Part shown: one piece after another, positions 36,089 through 44,449 of the stretch | How positions within the stretch are numbered: the first letter of the stretch is position 1 | Layout of the letters: each line of letters opens with the position of its first letter | Origin: Porphyromonas asaccharolytica DSM 20707 | Lineage (GTDB): Bacteria > Bacteroidota > Bacteroidia > Bacteroidales > Porphyromonadaceae | DNA: 64,000 nt | Assembly: GCF_000212375.1 (NCBI RefSeq) | Contig: NC_015501.1 | Location: 2,046,001 to 2,110,000 of the forward strand | Direction of reading: 5' to 3' | Program-made: the position numbers and the translations under genes | Notes under the pieces: model-generated | The model's input: only the letters and a program-made list of their open reading frames with translations | What the model was told of the DNA's origin: nothing | Databases searched by the model: none

Positions 36089-36257
36089 GATAGCCACGTG
36101 GGAAATTTCAAATCCCCACGTGGCTATTTTTCTTTTTCCACGTGGGCGTGAATCATTTCCTCCGAAGTTTCATTTGATTCCTCCGAAGTTTTATTTCGCC
36201 TCCACGTGGGGATTTTTCTTTTTCCACGTGGAGATTTGAAAATCCCCACGTGGGGAT
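36089..36257 (+). repeat. CACGTG element, copy 4
   Basis: The cleanest copy: GATAGCCACGTGGG, CCCCACGTGGCTATTT, TTCCACGTGGGCG, two CTCCGAAG boxes, CTCCACGTGGGGAT, TTCCACGTGGAG, CCCCACGTGGGGAT. It lies between two Big2 lipoprotein paralogues. The rest of 36258-36545 has only a solo fragment of the CCCTACAAATTGTTACTCGT repeat (36480-36499). Confidence 0.92.
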
Positions 36258-36545
36258 CAGCACCATCTAGAGCAAAAGCATCTCAAGGGGTAATGTGAGA
36301 AAGCCGATCTATAGCGTATCGGATCTAAATTTGCTCAGCACTTCACAATAAAAATTAGCTTTCGTGAGATTTGTAGGAAACGCACAACTTGAGTGTCCTT
36401 TGTAGTAAATCGAGACGAGCTTTAGCATCAAATACCTGACACTGTGTCATTTGTAACAGAGAGTGCACGAGCCGCGCATCCCTACAAATTGTTACTCGTC
36501 TCATCGTGCTACCCAATTTGCGGGAGTTGATTGTTACGGGATCGC

Positions 36546-36576
36546 TTGTCTATGAATTATTTTTTTCTTAACTTAG
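36546..36576 (+). promoter_or_regulatory. Promoter of the one-Big2 lipoprotein gene
   Basis: TTG (36546-36548), 20-bp spacer, TAACTTAG (36569-36576); the leader to 36665 would be about 80 nt. Confidence 0.45.
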
Positions 36577-36664
36577 CACGCAGAGAGCAGGAGATGACTT
36601 CGGAGAGCCTCATATCTGCACTCTTTTATATCGCATACTAACTAATCAAACTAATTGATATCCT

Positions 36665-38017
36665 ATGAGAAAACTAACAATCGTTTTATCCATGCTCTTG
36701 ATGGTCGTAGGGCTTTCGTCTTGTAAGAAAGACAAAAACGAGCCTACCCCAGTGCCAACGAAGATTACGCTAGACGCTACTTCCGTCACACTCAAGGTCG
36801 GAGAGAGCAAGCAGCTCACAGCTACCGTAGAGCCTAAGGGTCAAAAGTTTACCGTCAACTACAAGAGCGACAAGCCCGAAGTAGCCACAGTCGATACCAA
36901 TGGTCTCATCAAGGCTGTTGCTGAGGGTACGGCAAAGGTTACCGCCACTGTAGGCAAGATTGCTGCAGAGTGTGTCGTAACAGTCACAAAAGATGGTGGA
37001 GGCTCCTCTACCACGGAAGGTAACGAGCTACCTCTACTTAAGTTTGACATAGAGAGTGATGAGGACGCTGACGTTCTCGCTCACGAGAATAAGATCGGTC
37101 GTGTGGCTGAAGATGTTAAGATCGGAGCTCAGGGCCCGTTCGGAGGCTTTGTCAATAGAGATCTAACGATACCAGCCGTTGTCTATGGACTCGCATTCGA
37201 TGATGGCAGGAAAGTCATCGTCGCTCTCGGTAAAGAGCCCCTAGCAGACTGTCCTAAGACGACTGCTATGCTTGCTGAGTATGGCTTTACGAATCTACAA
37301 GAAGGACAGTTCGACGATGGAACGTCATACAAAGCAGCACAGAAGGATGATGATCCGACAGTAACTGTAATACTCCAAGACCTTGGTACGACAGATGATT
37401 ACGGCGCAACGCTGCAAATTATGTTCGTCCAGACACCTCCTAAGAAGGATATTGAGATCGCACACCCTGTCATCCCTGGTGCTAAGGACTTCCCTGACTA
37501 CAAGACCTTAATGACAGGCGATGTTGCTAAGATGAAGGAGTTCGAAACCAAACTCGGCTTCCGCGAGTTCTACGCTAAGGAGAGTGATGAAGCTAAGAAG
37601 AACCTAATGTTCGTAACCACGGAGTCTTCTATGGCTCAGAGCAACTTCCATCTTGTATTCTACGTATGCACACCTACTGGAGGTGGCCCATTCATCAACA
37701 GTGTCGTAAACTTCGTCAAGAATGCAAAAGACTTCGATGATCCTAAGCTCAAGGAGTGGTTCACAGCTAACGGATATGGAGACAAATTCACAGCTAATAG
37801 TCAGAATGGCTACGCATACGGCTACGATGCTACAGGCAAGATTATAGCTCAGGTCTTCATCAACAAAAAGGGTGATGCAGCTATGCTTCAAATCTTCGAG
37901 GATACGGAGACTCAGTCTGCAGCTCAGATGCGCAGTCTAGCTATGAAGCAGTACGAGAAGATGCAGTCTCGCAAGATCTTTAAGCAGCACAAGCTACAGC
38001 AGCTACGCCGTCGCTAA
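36665..38017 (+). CDS. Lipoprotein with one Big2 domain
   Basis: A 450-residue lipoprotein (MRKLTIVLSMLLMVVGLSSCKKD) with one Big2 domain (about 35-105) and the same C-terminal domain as the 34338 product (DCPKTTAMLAEYGFTNLQEGQFDDG; HPVIPGAKDFPDYKTLMTGDVAKMK; DPKLKEWFTANGYGDKF). Big2 and promoter regions are very similar between the two, pointing to a duplication with loss or gain of one Ig domain. Surface exposure is likely but not shown. The function of the C-terminal domain is unknown. Confidence 0.82.
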   Translation: MRKLTIVLSMLLMVVGLSSCKKDKNEPTPVPTKITLDATSVTLKVGESKQLTATVEPKGQKFTVNYKSDKPEVATVDTNGLIKAVAEGTAKVTATVGKIAAECVVTVTKDGGGSSTTEGNELPLLKFDIESDEDADVLAHENKIGRVAEDVKIGAQGPFGGFVNRDLTIPAVVYGLAFDDGRKVIVALGKEPLADCPKTTAMLAEYGFTNLQEGQFDDGTSYKAAQKDDDPTVTVILQDLGTTDDYGATLQIMFVQTPPKKDIEIAHPVIPGAKDFPDYKTLMTGDVAKMKEFETKLGFREFYAKESDEAKKNLMFVTTESSMAQSNFHLVFYVCTPTGGGPFINSVVNFVKNAKDFDDPKLKEWFTANGYGDKFTANSQNGYAYGYDATGKIIAQVFINKKGDAAMLQIFEDTETQSAAQMRSLAMKQYEKMQSRKIFKQHKLQQLRRR

Positions 38018-38074
38018 GCTCAGAGACGACCATCGCTCAGTAGCGATCGTCACTAGCTAGCGCACGCTACATAC

Positions 38075-38121
38075 GAGGAGCACCATACAGTATGGACACT
38101 GTATGGTGCTCCTCTCCTTTG
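38075..38121 (+). terminator. Terminator after the lipoprotein gene
   Basis: A 17-bp stem GAGGAGCACCATACAGT / ACTGTATGGTGCTCCTC (38075-38114) followed by a T-rich tail. Confidence 0.85.
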
Positions 38122-38284
38122 TTTGTATGACCACTCTACCCTTAGACGCTGCAGCTTGTGGTATCGATGATAGCCACAAGGGGAAACGTTCAGTCCCCGC
38201 ATAGAGGTCGTCTCTTATCCTCTCTGTTGATTAGCATACGCCAGCCTAGCTCTCTTTCCAGCAGCTCAACAGAGGAGCTAGCCT

Positions 38285-38372
38285 GTCTACTTGAGCGTCT
38301 TCAAGTAGACAGAGTTTTCAAGTGTACTTGAAAATACCTACATTTGCAGAAGAATTTCAAGTACACCTGAAA
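38285..38372 (+). promoter_or_regulatory. Palindromes flanking the promoter of the second ATPase gene
   Basis: Two 18-bp sites, TTTCAAGTGTACTTGAAA (38316-38333) and TTTCAAGTACACCTGAAA (38355-38372), lie 39 bp apart centre to centre on either side of a -7 box TACATTTG (38339-38346). The second ends directly at the start codon (38373). A further inverted repeat, GTCTACTTGA (38285) / TCAAGTAGAC (38301), uses the same half-site in everted order. The layout fits a repressor operator; no binding protein is shown. Confidence 0.65.
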
Positions 38373-39632
38373 ATGCTCACGCCGATAAGGAAATACAACT
38401 TTTGGGATGAGAACCCTATAGACTTAGGGCATCCACGCATATTCTACACGGATAAGATAGGGCAATACATTGATAACAAACTGATCAAAGTATTGGTAGG
38501 TCAGAGACGTGCTGGGAAGAGCTACATCCTAAGGCAAATAGCCTCACAGCTAATTGCCAACGGCACTTGTCCCAATAACATTCTTTACATCAACAAGGAA
38601 TACCTGGAGTTTTCAGACGTTCTTGACTATCAAGACCTCGAGAACCTATTTCAGCAATACAAGAAGGATCTCAACCCGCAAGGGAAAGTATTCCTCTTCA
38701 TCGATGAGATACAAGGCATTGAAGAGTGGGAGCGGTTTGTCAACTCACATGCTCAAGACTATGCTGAGCCTTGTGAGGTATTTATCAGTGGATCCAACTC
38801 TAGTCTGCTATCTGGTGAACTTGCGACGCTACTATCGGGAAGATATGTAGCGTTTGAGATACTCCCCTTTAGTTTTTCAGAGTTCTGTGGCATCACTCAG
38901 AGAGTGCCTAATAGAGAGAGTTATATTGATTTCCTTCAAACTGGAGCCCTGCCAGAGCTTTTCAACCTCCCCAATGATGAGATGAAGCAAAACTACGTCT
39001 CTTCGATAAAGGACACTGTTATGCTTCGTGACATTGTCGCTAGGTATAAAGTAAAGGATGTGAAGCTCCTAGACGACCTCTTTGTGTATCTAGTCAATAA
39101 CGCCTCCAACATTATCTCCATCGCCAACATTGTCAACTTCTTTAAGTCTCGAAATAGGAAAACCAACTACGAGACACTCTCCAACTACATCTCTCATCTC
39201 GAGAGTACTTTCCTCGTGCATAAGGTAGAAAGATATAATATCAAGGGCAAGGAGACTATTTCGGCCAATAACAAGTACTATCTGAATGATTTGTGCTACC
39301 ACAATTACCTCTATTCAGGATTTGGCTATGGGATGGGGTACTTATTGGAGAATGCCGTCTATCTAAGCCTTAGACGAGCTGGATATCAAATCTATGTAGG
39401 CACGAACAAAGAGGCTGAGGTAGACTTTGTCGCTGTCAAAGGTAGCAAGAGGTTATATTTCCAAGTCACGCTACAACTAACGGAGCAAGAGACAATAGAG
39501 CGAGAGTACCGCTCTCTTCTGTCGATAGAAGACAACTTCAAGAAGTATGTGGTCAGTTTGGATGACTTCAAGCTTCCAACAAATGAAGGGATTGACCATA
39601 TTTCGGCGTGGGAACTTGACGCTATTCTGTAA
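38373..39632 (+). CDS. AAA-family ATPase with DUF4143 nuclease-like C-terminus
   Basis: A 419-residue protein with Walker A GQRRAGKS (43-50), Walker B FLFIDE (about 107-112), the ISGSNSSLLSGE sensor region, the LPFSFSEF segment and a C-terminal DUF4143-like end with EVDFVAVKGSKRLYFQVTLQL. The Walker A position is the same as in the ATPase at 5132, but overall sequences differ widely. I start it at ATG 38373; the GTG at 38322 lies inside the upstream palindrome. The family is multi-copy in Bacteroidetes and without established function. It appears monocistronic, between strong terminators. Confidence 0.87.
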   Translation: MLTPIRKYNFWDENPIDLGHPRIFYTDKIGQYIDNKLIKVLVGQRRAGKSYILRQIASQLIANGTCPNNILYINKEYLEFSDVLDYQDLENLFQQYKKDLNPQGKVFLFIDEIQGIEEWERFVNSHAQDYAEPCEVFISGSNSSLLSGELATLLSGRYVAFEILPFSFSEFCGITQRVPNRESYIDFLQTGALPELFNLPNDEMKQNYVSSIKDTVMLRDIVARYKVKDVKLLDDLFVYLVNNASNIISIANIVNFFKSRNRKTNYETLSNYISHLESTFLVHKVERYNIKGKETISANNKYYLNDLCYHNYLYSGFGYGMGYLLENAVYLSLRRAGYQIYVGTNKEAEVDFVAVKGSKRLYFQVTLQLTEQETIEREYRSLLSIEDNFKKYVVSLDDFKLPTNEGIDHISAWELDAIL

Positions 39633-39656
39633 CGCATAAAACCCATTCTAATTACT

Positions 39657-39687
39657 GCCCCTTGTTCAAATCGACAAGGGGCTTTTT
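39657..39687 (+). terminator. Terminator after the second ATPase gene
   Basis: GCCCCTTGT pairs with ACAAGGGGC, followed by five T. From here to 39860 I see only short local repeats (GTTAGCCTTTGCTTGTTAGCCTTTAG spread over 39733-39760). Confidence 0.85.
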
Positions 39688-39861
39688 GTATGCTAACTTC
39701 GCCTTCAGACTTGCGTCCCATCGAGGGAGCTAGTTAGCCTTTGCTTGTTAGCCTTTAGCTAGCCAATAGCTAAAGGGCGAAGCCGATACAACTACTATAG
39801 GGACGCAGTGACATTAGTCAACAGCCAACGGCCAACCTTAGCTCCGCTTCAGATATTTGAG

Positions 39862-39869
39862 TACCTTTG
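39862..39869 (+). promoter_or_regulatory. -7 box for the ftsX operon
   Basis: TACCTTTG, about 127 bp before ftsX; no clear -33 partner. Confidence 0.45.
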
Positions 39870-39995
39870 CATAAATACAGTATGATGCTCTTTGTATAGT
39901 CTCTGATAGGGACTAAGAGGAGAGCGCATACTGCTGCTTGACCTGTTTTATCTGTATATACTGCAGCCCGCACATTTCACCGCTAAGATTCACGC

Positions 39996-40889
39996 ATGCC
40001 TATGTCGCATCACACACCTCGTCCACGGCGCCGATCGTTACTGCCCTCCTCAAGGATTATTGCGATCGTATGTATCGCCTTGCCACTCTTTCTGCTGGGA
40101 TCTATAGCTCTCCTGGAGGTAGGCAAGTGCCACCTAGAGCAGTCAGTGCGTGAGGAGATGACCTTCACCGTCCTACTAGATCCTGAGACTACCGCTCAGG
40201 ATAGCATACGACTGATGCAGCAAGTGAGCCAGGCTCCATACGTCAAGGATGTGACCTACATAACGTCCGCCGAAGCTGCACGACAACTCGAGGAGGAGAT
40301 AGGCGAAGACCCTGTGGCTGTCCTCGGCTTCAACCCCCTACAACCCTCTCTGGAAGTGCATCTCAAGTCGCACTATGCGGTGGCCGATAGTATGGCTCAG
40401 ATAGAGCAAGACTTTGCCTCGTGGGGCAATGTACAGATGATGAGCTATCGTGGAGATATGCTCCACATGATCGATGAGAATATGCAGCATCTCTCCACAA
40501 TCCTACTGATCGTCTCACTAATCCTGCTGATCATCGCTATCATACAGGTCAATAGTATGACCCACATTATGATCTACAGCCGACGCTTCTTGATCCGCTC
40601 TATGACCTTATTGGGCGCCAAGCCTAGCTTGATACGTAAGCCCTTCACTACTTACAGCATTTTCAATGGTCTGTGGGGCGGATTGCTGGCGGTCTGTATG
40701 ATCCTAGGCACGCTCTGCTACATGACGCAGCGCAACCCTCTACTCCTCAAGAGCTACCTCAGCTACAGCGAGGTGGCTATCATCCTTGGGGGGATCATCT
40801 GTCTCGGCATCTTGCTCTCGTGGATCACGGCCTCGATCTCGACGAGCAAATACATTCGTATGGATGGCGGACGTATCGTCATGGCTTAG
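39996..40889 (+). CDS. ftsX: Cell division permease FtsX
   Basis: A 297-residue inner-membrane protein with four predicted helices: one near residues 24-44, then three in the C-terminal half (ILLIVSLILLIIAIIQVN; GLLAVCMILGTLCYM; AIILGGIICLGILLSWI). The FtsX periplasmic domain lies between the first and second. FtsX pairs with the ATPase FtsE to activate peptidoglycan hydrolases at the septum; ftsE is not in the window. It heads a compact operon with DUF3098, uppP, truB and queA. ATG at 40002 is an alternative start. Confidence 0.9.
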   Translation: MPMSHHTPRPRRRSLLPSSRIIAIVCIALPLFLLGSIALLEVGKCHLEQSVREEMTFTVLLDPETTAQDSIRLMQQVSQAPYVKDVTYITSAEAARQLEEEIGEDPVAVLGFNPLQPSLEVHLKSHYAVADSMAQIEQDFASWGNVQMMSYRGDMLHMIDENMQHLSTILLIVSLILLIIAIIQVNSMTHIMIYSRRFLIRSMTLLGAKPSLIRKPFTTYSIFNGLWGGLLAVCMILGTLCYMTQRNPLLLKSYLSYSEVAIILGGIICLGILLSWITASISTSKYIRMDGGRIVMA

Positions 40890-40920
40890 TCATTATCTTA
40901 TACATCACAACTTATCTATT

Positions 40921-41181
40921 ATGGTATTTGGCAAGAAGAATTATATCCTCCTAGCGGTCTCCGTGGGGATCATCATCTTGGGTCTCCTCTTGATGTCGGG
41001 AGGAGGTAGTGCAGACAGTACAGAGTTTACGGCTGAGATCTTTAGCACACGTCGTATCGTGGTAGCTCCTATCGTCACGCTGATCGGCTTCCTCATGATC
41101 ATCTATGCTATCATGGCTAAGCCCAAAAGCTCCAACAAAAGCAAAGGCAAGAATAGCGATACAACCCTACAGAACAAGTAA
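40921..41181 (+). CDS. DUF3098 family small membrane protein
   Basis: An 86-residue protein with two predicted helices (YILLAVSVGIIILGLLLM and IVVAPIVTLIGFLMIIYAIM) joined by a short loop containing FSTRRI, ending in a basic tail. DUF3098 is a Bacteroidetes family found, as here, between ftsX and uppP. I use the ATG at 40921; the longer frame to 40786 overlaps ftsX. Function is unknown; a link to division or wall synthesis is suggested only by position. Confidence 0.85.
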   Translation: MVFGKKNYILLAVSVGIIILGLLLMSGGGSADSTEFTAEIFSTRRIVVAPIVTLIGFLMIIYAIMAKPKSSNKSKGKNSDTTLQNK

Positions 41182-41205
41182 CCCTCTTGTGCCGATACTC
41201 TTAAA

Positions 41206-42057
41206 ATGACGCTACTCGAATCCATTATCCTAGCCATCGTGGAGGGACTGACGGAGTTTCTCCCAGTCAGCTCCACGGGGCATATGATCCTCACACAAGG
41301 TATACTCGGGATGGAGAGCACCCCTTTCCTACGAGCCTTTACGGTGATGATCCAGTTTGGTGCGATCCTATCGGTCGTGGTACTATACTACAAGCGCTTC
41401 TTCACCTTTCGGGTGGAGGAAGGCGCACGACCATTGCCTCAGCGCTGGCAGTGGGTAGGACGCTTCTCTTTTTATATTAAGCTCCTCGTCGGTCTGATCC
41501 CTGCAGCCGTCATCGGGCTACTACTAGAGGAGCAGATAGACAAGCTTCTGGACAATGTCTACGTGGTCGCCACGATGCTCTTCTTGGGTGGCATCTTTAT
41601 GCTCTTCATCGATCGCATTTGGCCTGCTAAAAAACAAACTGTGGAGCGTCCGTCGTACCGCAACGCTTTCGTCATAGGTTGCTTTCAGACCATCGCCATG
41701 ATCCCTGGGGTGTCACGCTCTATGGCGACGATCGTAGGTGGACTGCAGCAGCGACTCACGAGACGAGCAGCGACCGAGTTCTCCTTCTTTCTAGCAGTGC
41801 CGACGATGCTAGGCGCCACCCTGCTCAAGGGCTACAAGCTGCTCGCTGATCCCGTCTCTAGTCAGATGCTTCAGGAAAACTGGACGGCACTACTCGTGGG
41901 CAACGTGGTTGCCTTCGTGGTGGCACTGCTGGCGATCAAGTTCTTTATCAACTATGTGACCCGCTACGGCTTCAAGCTCTTCGGCTACTACCGTATCGTG
42001 GTCGGACTACTGGTACTCATCCTTCTACTCTGCGGAGTACCTCTAGCAATGCACTAA
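41206..42057 (+). CDS. uppP: Undecaprenyl-diphosphatase
   Basis: A 283-residue multi-spanning membrane enzyme that dephosphorylates undecaprenyl diphosphate so the lipid carrier can be reused for peptidoglycan and O-antigen. Both active-site motifs are present: [17 protein letters not shown] near the N-terminus and [13 protein letters not shown] near the middle. It also gives basal bacitracin resistance in other species (bacA). The start at 41206 follows DUF3098 by 24 bp and truB follows after one base. Confidence 0.96.
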   Translation: MTLLESIILAIVEGLTEFLPVSSTGHMILTQGILGMESTPFLRAFTVMIQFGAILSVVVLYYKRFFTFRVEEGARPLPQRWQWVGRFSFYIKLLVGLIPAAVIGLLLEEQIDKLLDNVYVVATMLFLGGIFMLFIDRIWPAKKQTVERPSYRNAFVIGCFQTIAMIPGVSRSMATIVGGLQQRLTRRAATEFSFFLAVPTMLGATLLKGYKLLADPVSSQMLQENWTALLVGNVVAFVVALLAIKFFINYVTRYGFKLFGYYRIVVGLLVLILLLCGVPLAMH

Positions 42058-42058
42058 G

Positions 42059-42823
42059 ATGAATCAGGAAGTCTCCTCCAAGCTCTATACGCCTGCTGAC
42101 CTACAGGCCCATCGCCCCCTTACACTTCGTACGGGAGCGATCATACCACTGGACAAGCCATTGGGGTGGACCTCCTTTGATGTGGTCAATAAGGTGCGTA
42201 TCATGGTGCGCCAGGTGACGGGTATCAAGCGCATCAAGGTGGGACATGCTGGGACACTCGACCCGCAGGCGACAGGCGTGCTGGTGCTCTGCACGGGTCG
42301 TGCCACGAAGCTCATCGAGCAGCTGATGGACCACGACAAGGAGTACTGCGCCACGCTCCAGCTCGGAGCCACCACACCTTCCTTCGACAGCGAGCACGAG
42401 ATTGACGCAACCTATCCCTACGAGCATATCACGGAGGAGATGGTGCGAAGCGCTTTGAGCCAGTTCACGGGTGAGATCGATCAGCGACCTCCGAGCTTCT
42501 CGGCGATCAAGGTGGGCGGCATACGAGCCTATGATCTAGCCCGTCAGGGGCAAGAGGTAGAGCTGGCACACAAGCGTGTCACCATCCACGAGTTGGAGCT
42601 GGTAAGCTTCACGCCCCCCACTCTACAGCTACGCATCGTCTGTAGTAGAGGCACCTACATTCGTTCGTTGGCACGTGACCTAGGCACGGCTCTCGACTCG
42701 GGAGCTTATCTCACCAAGCTGGTGCGGACACGCTCTGGCGAGATCTCTCAGGCGGACTGCTTTAGCCTCGATCAGATGGACGAGCTACTCGCCCTAACGC
42801 CTGACGAGGAAAAGCTTCCCTAA
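42059..42823 (+). CDS. truB: tRNA pseudouridine-55 synthase
   Basis: A 254-residue enzyme converting U55 of tRNAs to pseudouridine in the T-loop. The catalytic aspartate is in GHAGTLDPQATGVL; the KPLGWTSFDVVNKVR start, the DHDKEY segment and RGTYIRSLARDLG are also typical. The PUA extension of longer TruB proteins is short or missing, as in other Bacteroidetes. It is packed between uppP and queA. Confidence 0.96.
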   Translation: MNQEVSSKLYTPADLQAHRPLTLRTGAIIPLDKPLGWTSFDVVNKVRIMVRQVTGIKRIKVGHAGTLDPQATGVLVLCTGRATKLIEQLMDHDKEYCATLQLGATTPSFDSEHEIDATYPYEHITEEMVRSALSQFTGEIDQRPPSFSAIKVGGIRAYDLARQGQEVELAHKRVTIHELELVSFTPPTLQLRIVCSRGTYIRSLARDLGTALDSGAYLTKLVRTRSGEISQADCFSLDQMDELLALTPDEEKLP

Positions 42824-42872
42824 CTAACACCCTTACTATCCCCACTCTATCCCATTAGAAACAAGATCCAAT

Positions 42873-43946
42873 ATGCGACATAAAGCGAAGCTATCACACT
42901 TTGACTACAAGCTCCCCGAGGAGCTCATTGCCCAGTACCCGACCACCTTCAGAGATCAGTCTCGTATGATGGTGCTACACCGTACCGATGGTTCTATCGA
43001 GCATAAGAACTTTGTGGATATCATCGACTACTTTGGCGAGAAGGACACCTTTGTCTTCAACGATACGAAGGTTTTTCCCGCAAGGCTCTATGGCCTCAAG
43101 GAGAAGAATCAAGCGAAGATCGAGGTCTTTCTCCTGCGCGAACTCAATGAGTCGCTGCGTCTATGGGATGTCCTCGTAGATCCAGCACGTAAGATCCGCA
43201 TCGGCAACAAGCTCGAGTTTGGCGAGGAGGGCGGTGCCCCTGTGCTGGTCGCCGAGGTCATTGACAATACCATCTCGCGCGGTCGTATCTTGCGCTTCCT
43301 CTACGACGGCTCTCACGAAGACTTCCTCAAGGATCTCTACAGCCTAGGCGAAGCTCCGCTGCCTGAGGAGATCAAGCGACCTGCCGAGCCTAGCGACCTA
43401 GAGCGCTATCAGAGTGTTTTCGCCAAGCACATTGGAGCCGTATGCGCTCCCGCAGCGAGCCTGCACTTTAGCGACATTATCCTGCACAAGCTGCGCCTAC
43501 AGGGCTGCAACCTCGCTTTCCTCACACTGCACCACAACCTCTCCAGCTACCAGGAGATCGAGGTAGAGGCGATCAGCAAGTATAAGGTAGAAAACGAGGA
43601 GATGTATATCTCTGCTGAGTGCTGCGACATCGTCAATCAAGCGCGCGACGATAAGGCGCAGATCGTTGCTGTCGGAGCAACCGTCATGCGAGCCCTCGAG
43701 ACAGGCGTCAGCACGGACGGCTACCTCAAGGAGTTCAGCGGCTGGACCAACGAGTTCATCTACCCGCCTTACCACATTCACCTGCCGACCGCCATGCTGA
43801 CCAACTTTAATGCGCCGAAGAGCATCAACCTCATGTGCGCTGCCACCATGGGCGGAGAGAAGAATGTGATGAATGCGATGAATGTAGCGGTCAAGGAGAA
43901 GTACCGCTTCGGCTGCTACGGAGATGCGCTCCTCATCATGGACTAG
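42873..43946 (+). CDS. queA: S-adenosylmethionine:tRNA ribosyltransferase-isomerase
   Basis: A 357-residue enzyme of queuosine synthesis that moves the ribosyl part of SAM to preQ1 in tRNA, giving epoxyqueuosine. Family signatures: FDYKLPEELIAQYP at the N-terminus, DTKVFPARLYG, the KHIGAVCAPAASLHF segment (TAAPTAGLHF in many relatives) and YPPYHIHLPTAMLTNF near the C-terminus. The start at 42873 (MRHKAKLSHFDYKLP) is normal. It belongs to the ftsX-uppP-truB group. Confidence 0.95.
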   Translation: MRHKAKLSHFDYKLPEELIAQYPTTFRDQSRMMVLHRTDGSIEHKNFVDIIDYFGEKDTFVFNDTKVFPARLYGLKEKNQAKIEVFLLRELNESLRLWDVLVDPARKIRIGNKLEFGEEGGAPVLVAEVIDNTISRGRILRFLYDGSHEDFLKDLYSLGEAPLPEEIKRPAEPSDLERYQSVFAKHIGAVCAPAASLHFSDIILHKLRLQGCNLAFLTLHHNLSSYQEIEVEAISKYKVENEEMYISAECCDIVNQARDDKAQIVAVGATVMRALETGVSTDGYLKEFSGWTNEFIYPPYHIHLPTAMLTNFNAPKSINLMCAATMGGEKNVMNAMNVAVKEKYRFGCYGDALLIMD

Positions 43947-43981
43947 CCGTATCACGCTCAGCAACTCCTGCTCCCTACCCT

Positions 43982-44449
43982 ATGCCTACTGCTTACATAG
44001 CTCTCGGTAGCAACCTCGACGATCCTCGCCACCAGCTGCTAGAGGCGATTAGGCGGATGCGTCTCGGTGGACTCCAAGTCTACAGCATAGCCCCCTTTAT
44101 GGAGACTCGCCCCGTGGGCTTCGCTTCGGAGCATCTCTTCCTCAATAGCGTTGTGGCGGTGCACACGACAGCAACGCCAGAAGAGCTTCTAGCACAGCTC
44201 CAGGCTATCGAGCGTGAGATGGGGCGACGGCACAAGTCGCACGACGGCATCTACTCCGACCGAGTCATAGACCTAGACATACTGCTCTACGACCAGTCGG
44301 TCGTGACCACACTTGAGCTCACGATCCCGCACCCTCGTATGTGTGAGCGAGCCTTCGTCTTGCAGCCTCTCAGCGACATAGCGCCTGAGCTCACCATCCC
44401 CACGACGGGGGCTACCGTGGCTCAGCTACTAGGAGCCTTGCCCTCATGA
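43982..44449 (+). CDS. folK: 6-hydroxymethyl-7,8-dihydropterin pyrophosphokinase
   Basis: A 155-residue HPPK enzyme that pyrophosphorylates hydroxymethyl-dihydropterin before condensation with p-aminobenzoate in folate synthesis. Motifs: YIALGSNLDDP, the ETRPVGF loop and RVIDLDILLYD with the metal-binding aspartates. I start at 43982 (MPTAYIALG); the longer frame to 43835 overlaps queA. Its stop overlaps the mnmE start as ATGA. It complements the pab genes at the left of the window. Confidence 0.95.
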   Translation: MPTAYIALGSNLDDPRHQLLEAIRRMRLGGLQVYSIAPFMETRPVGFASEHLFLNSVVAVHTTATPEELLAQLQAIEREMGRRHKSHDGIYSDRVIDLDILLYDQSVVTTLELTIPHPRMCERAFVLQPLSDIAPELTIPTTGATVAQLLGALPS

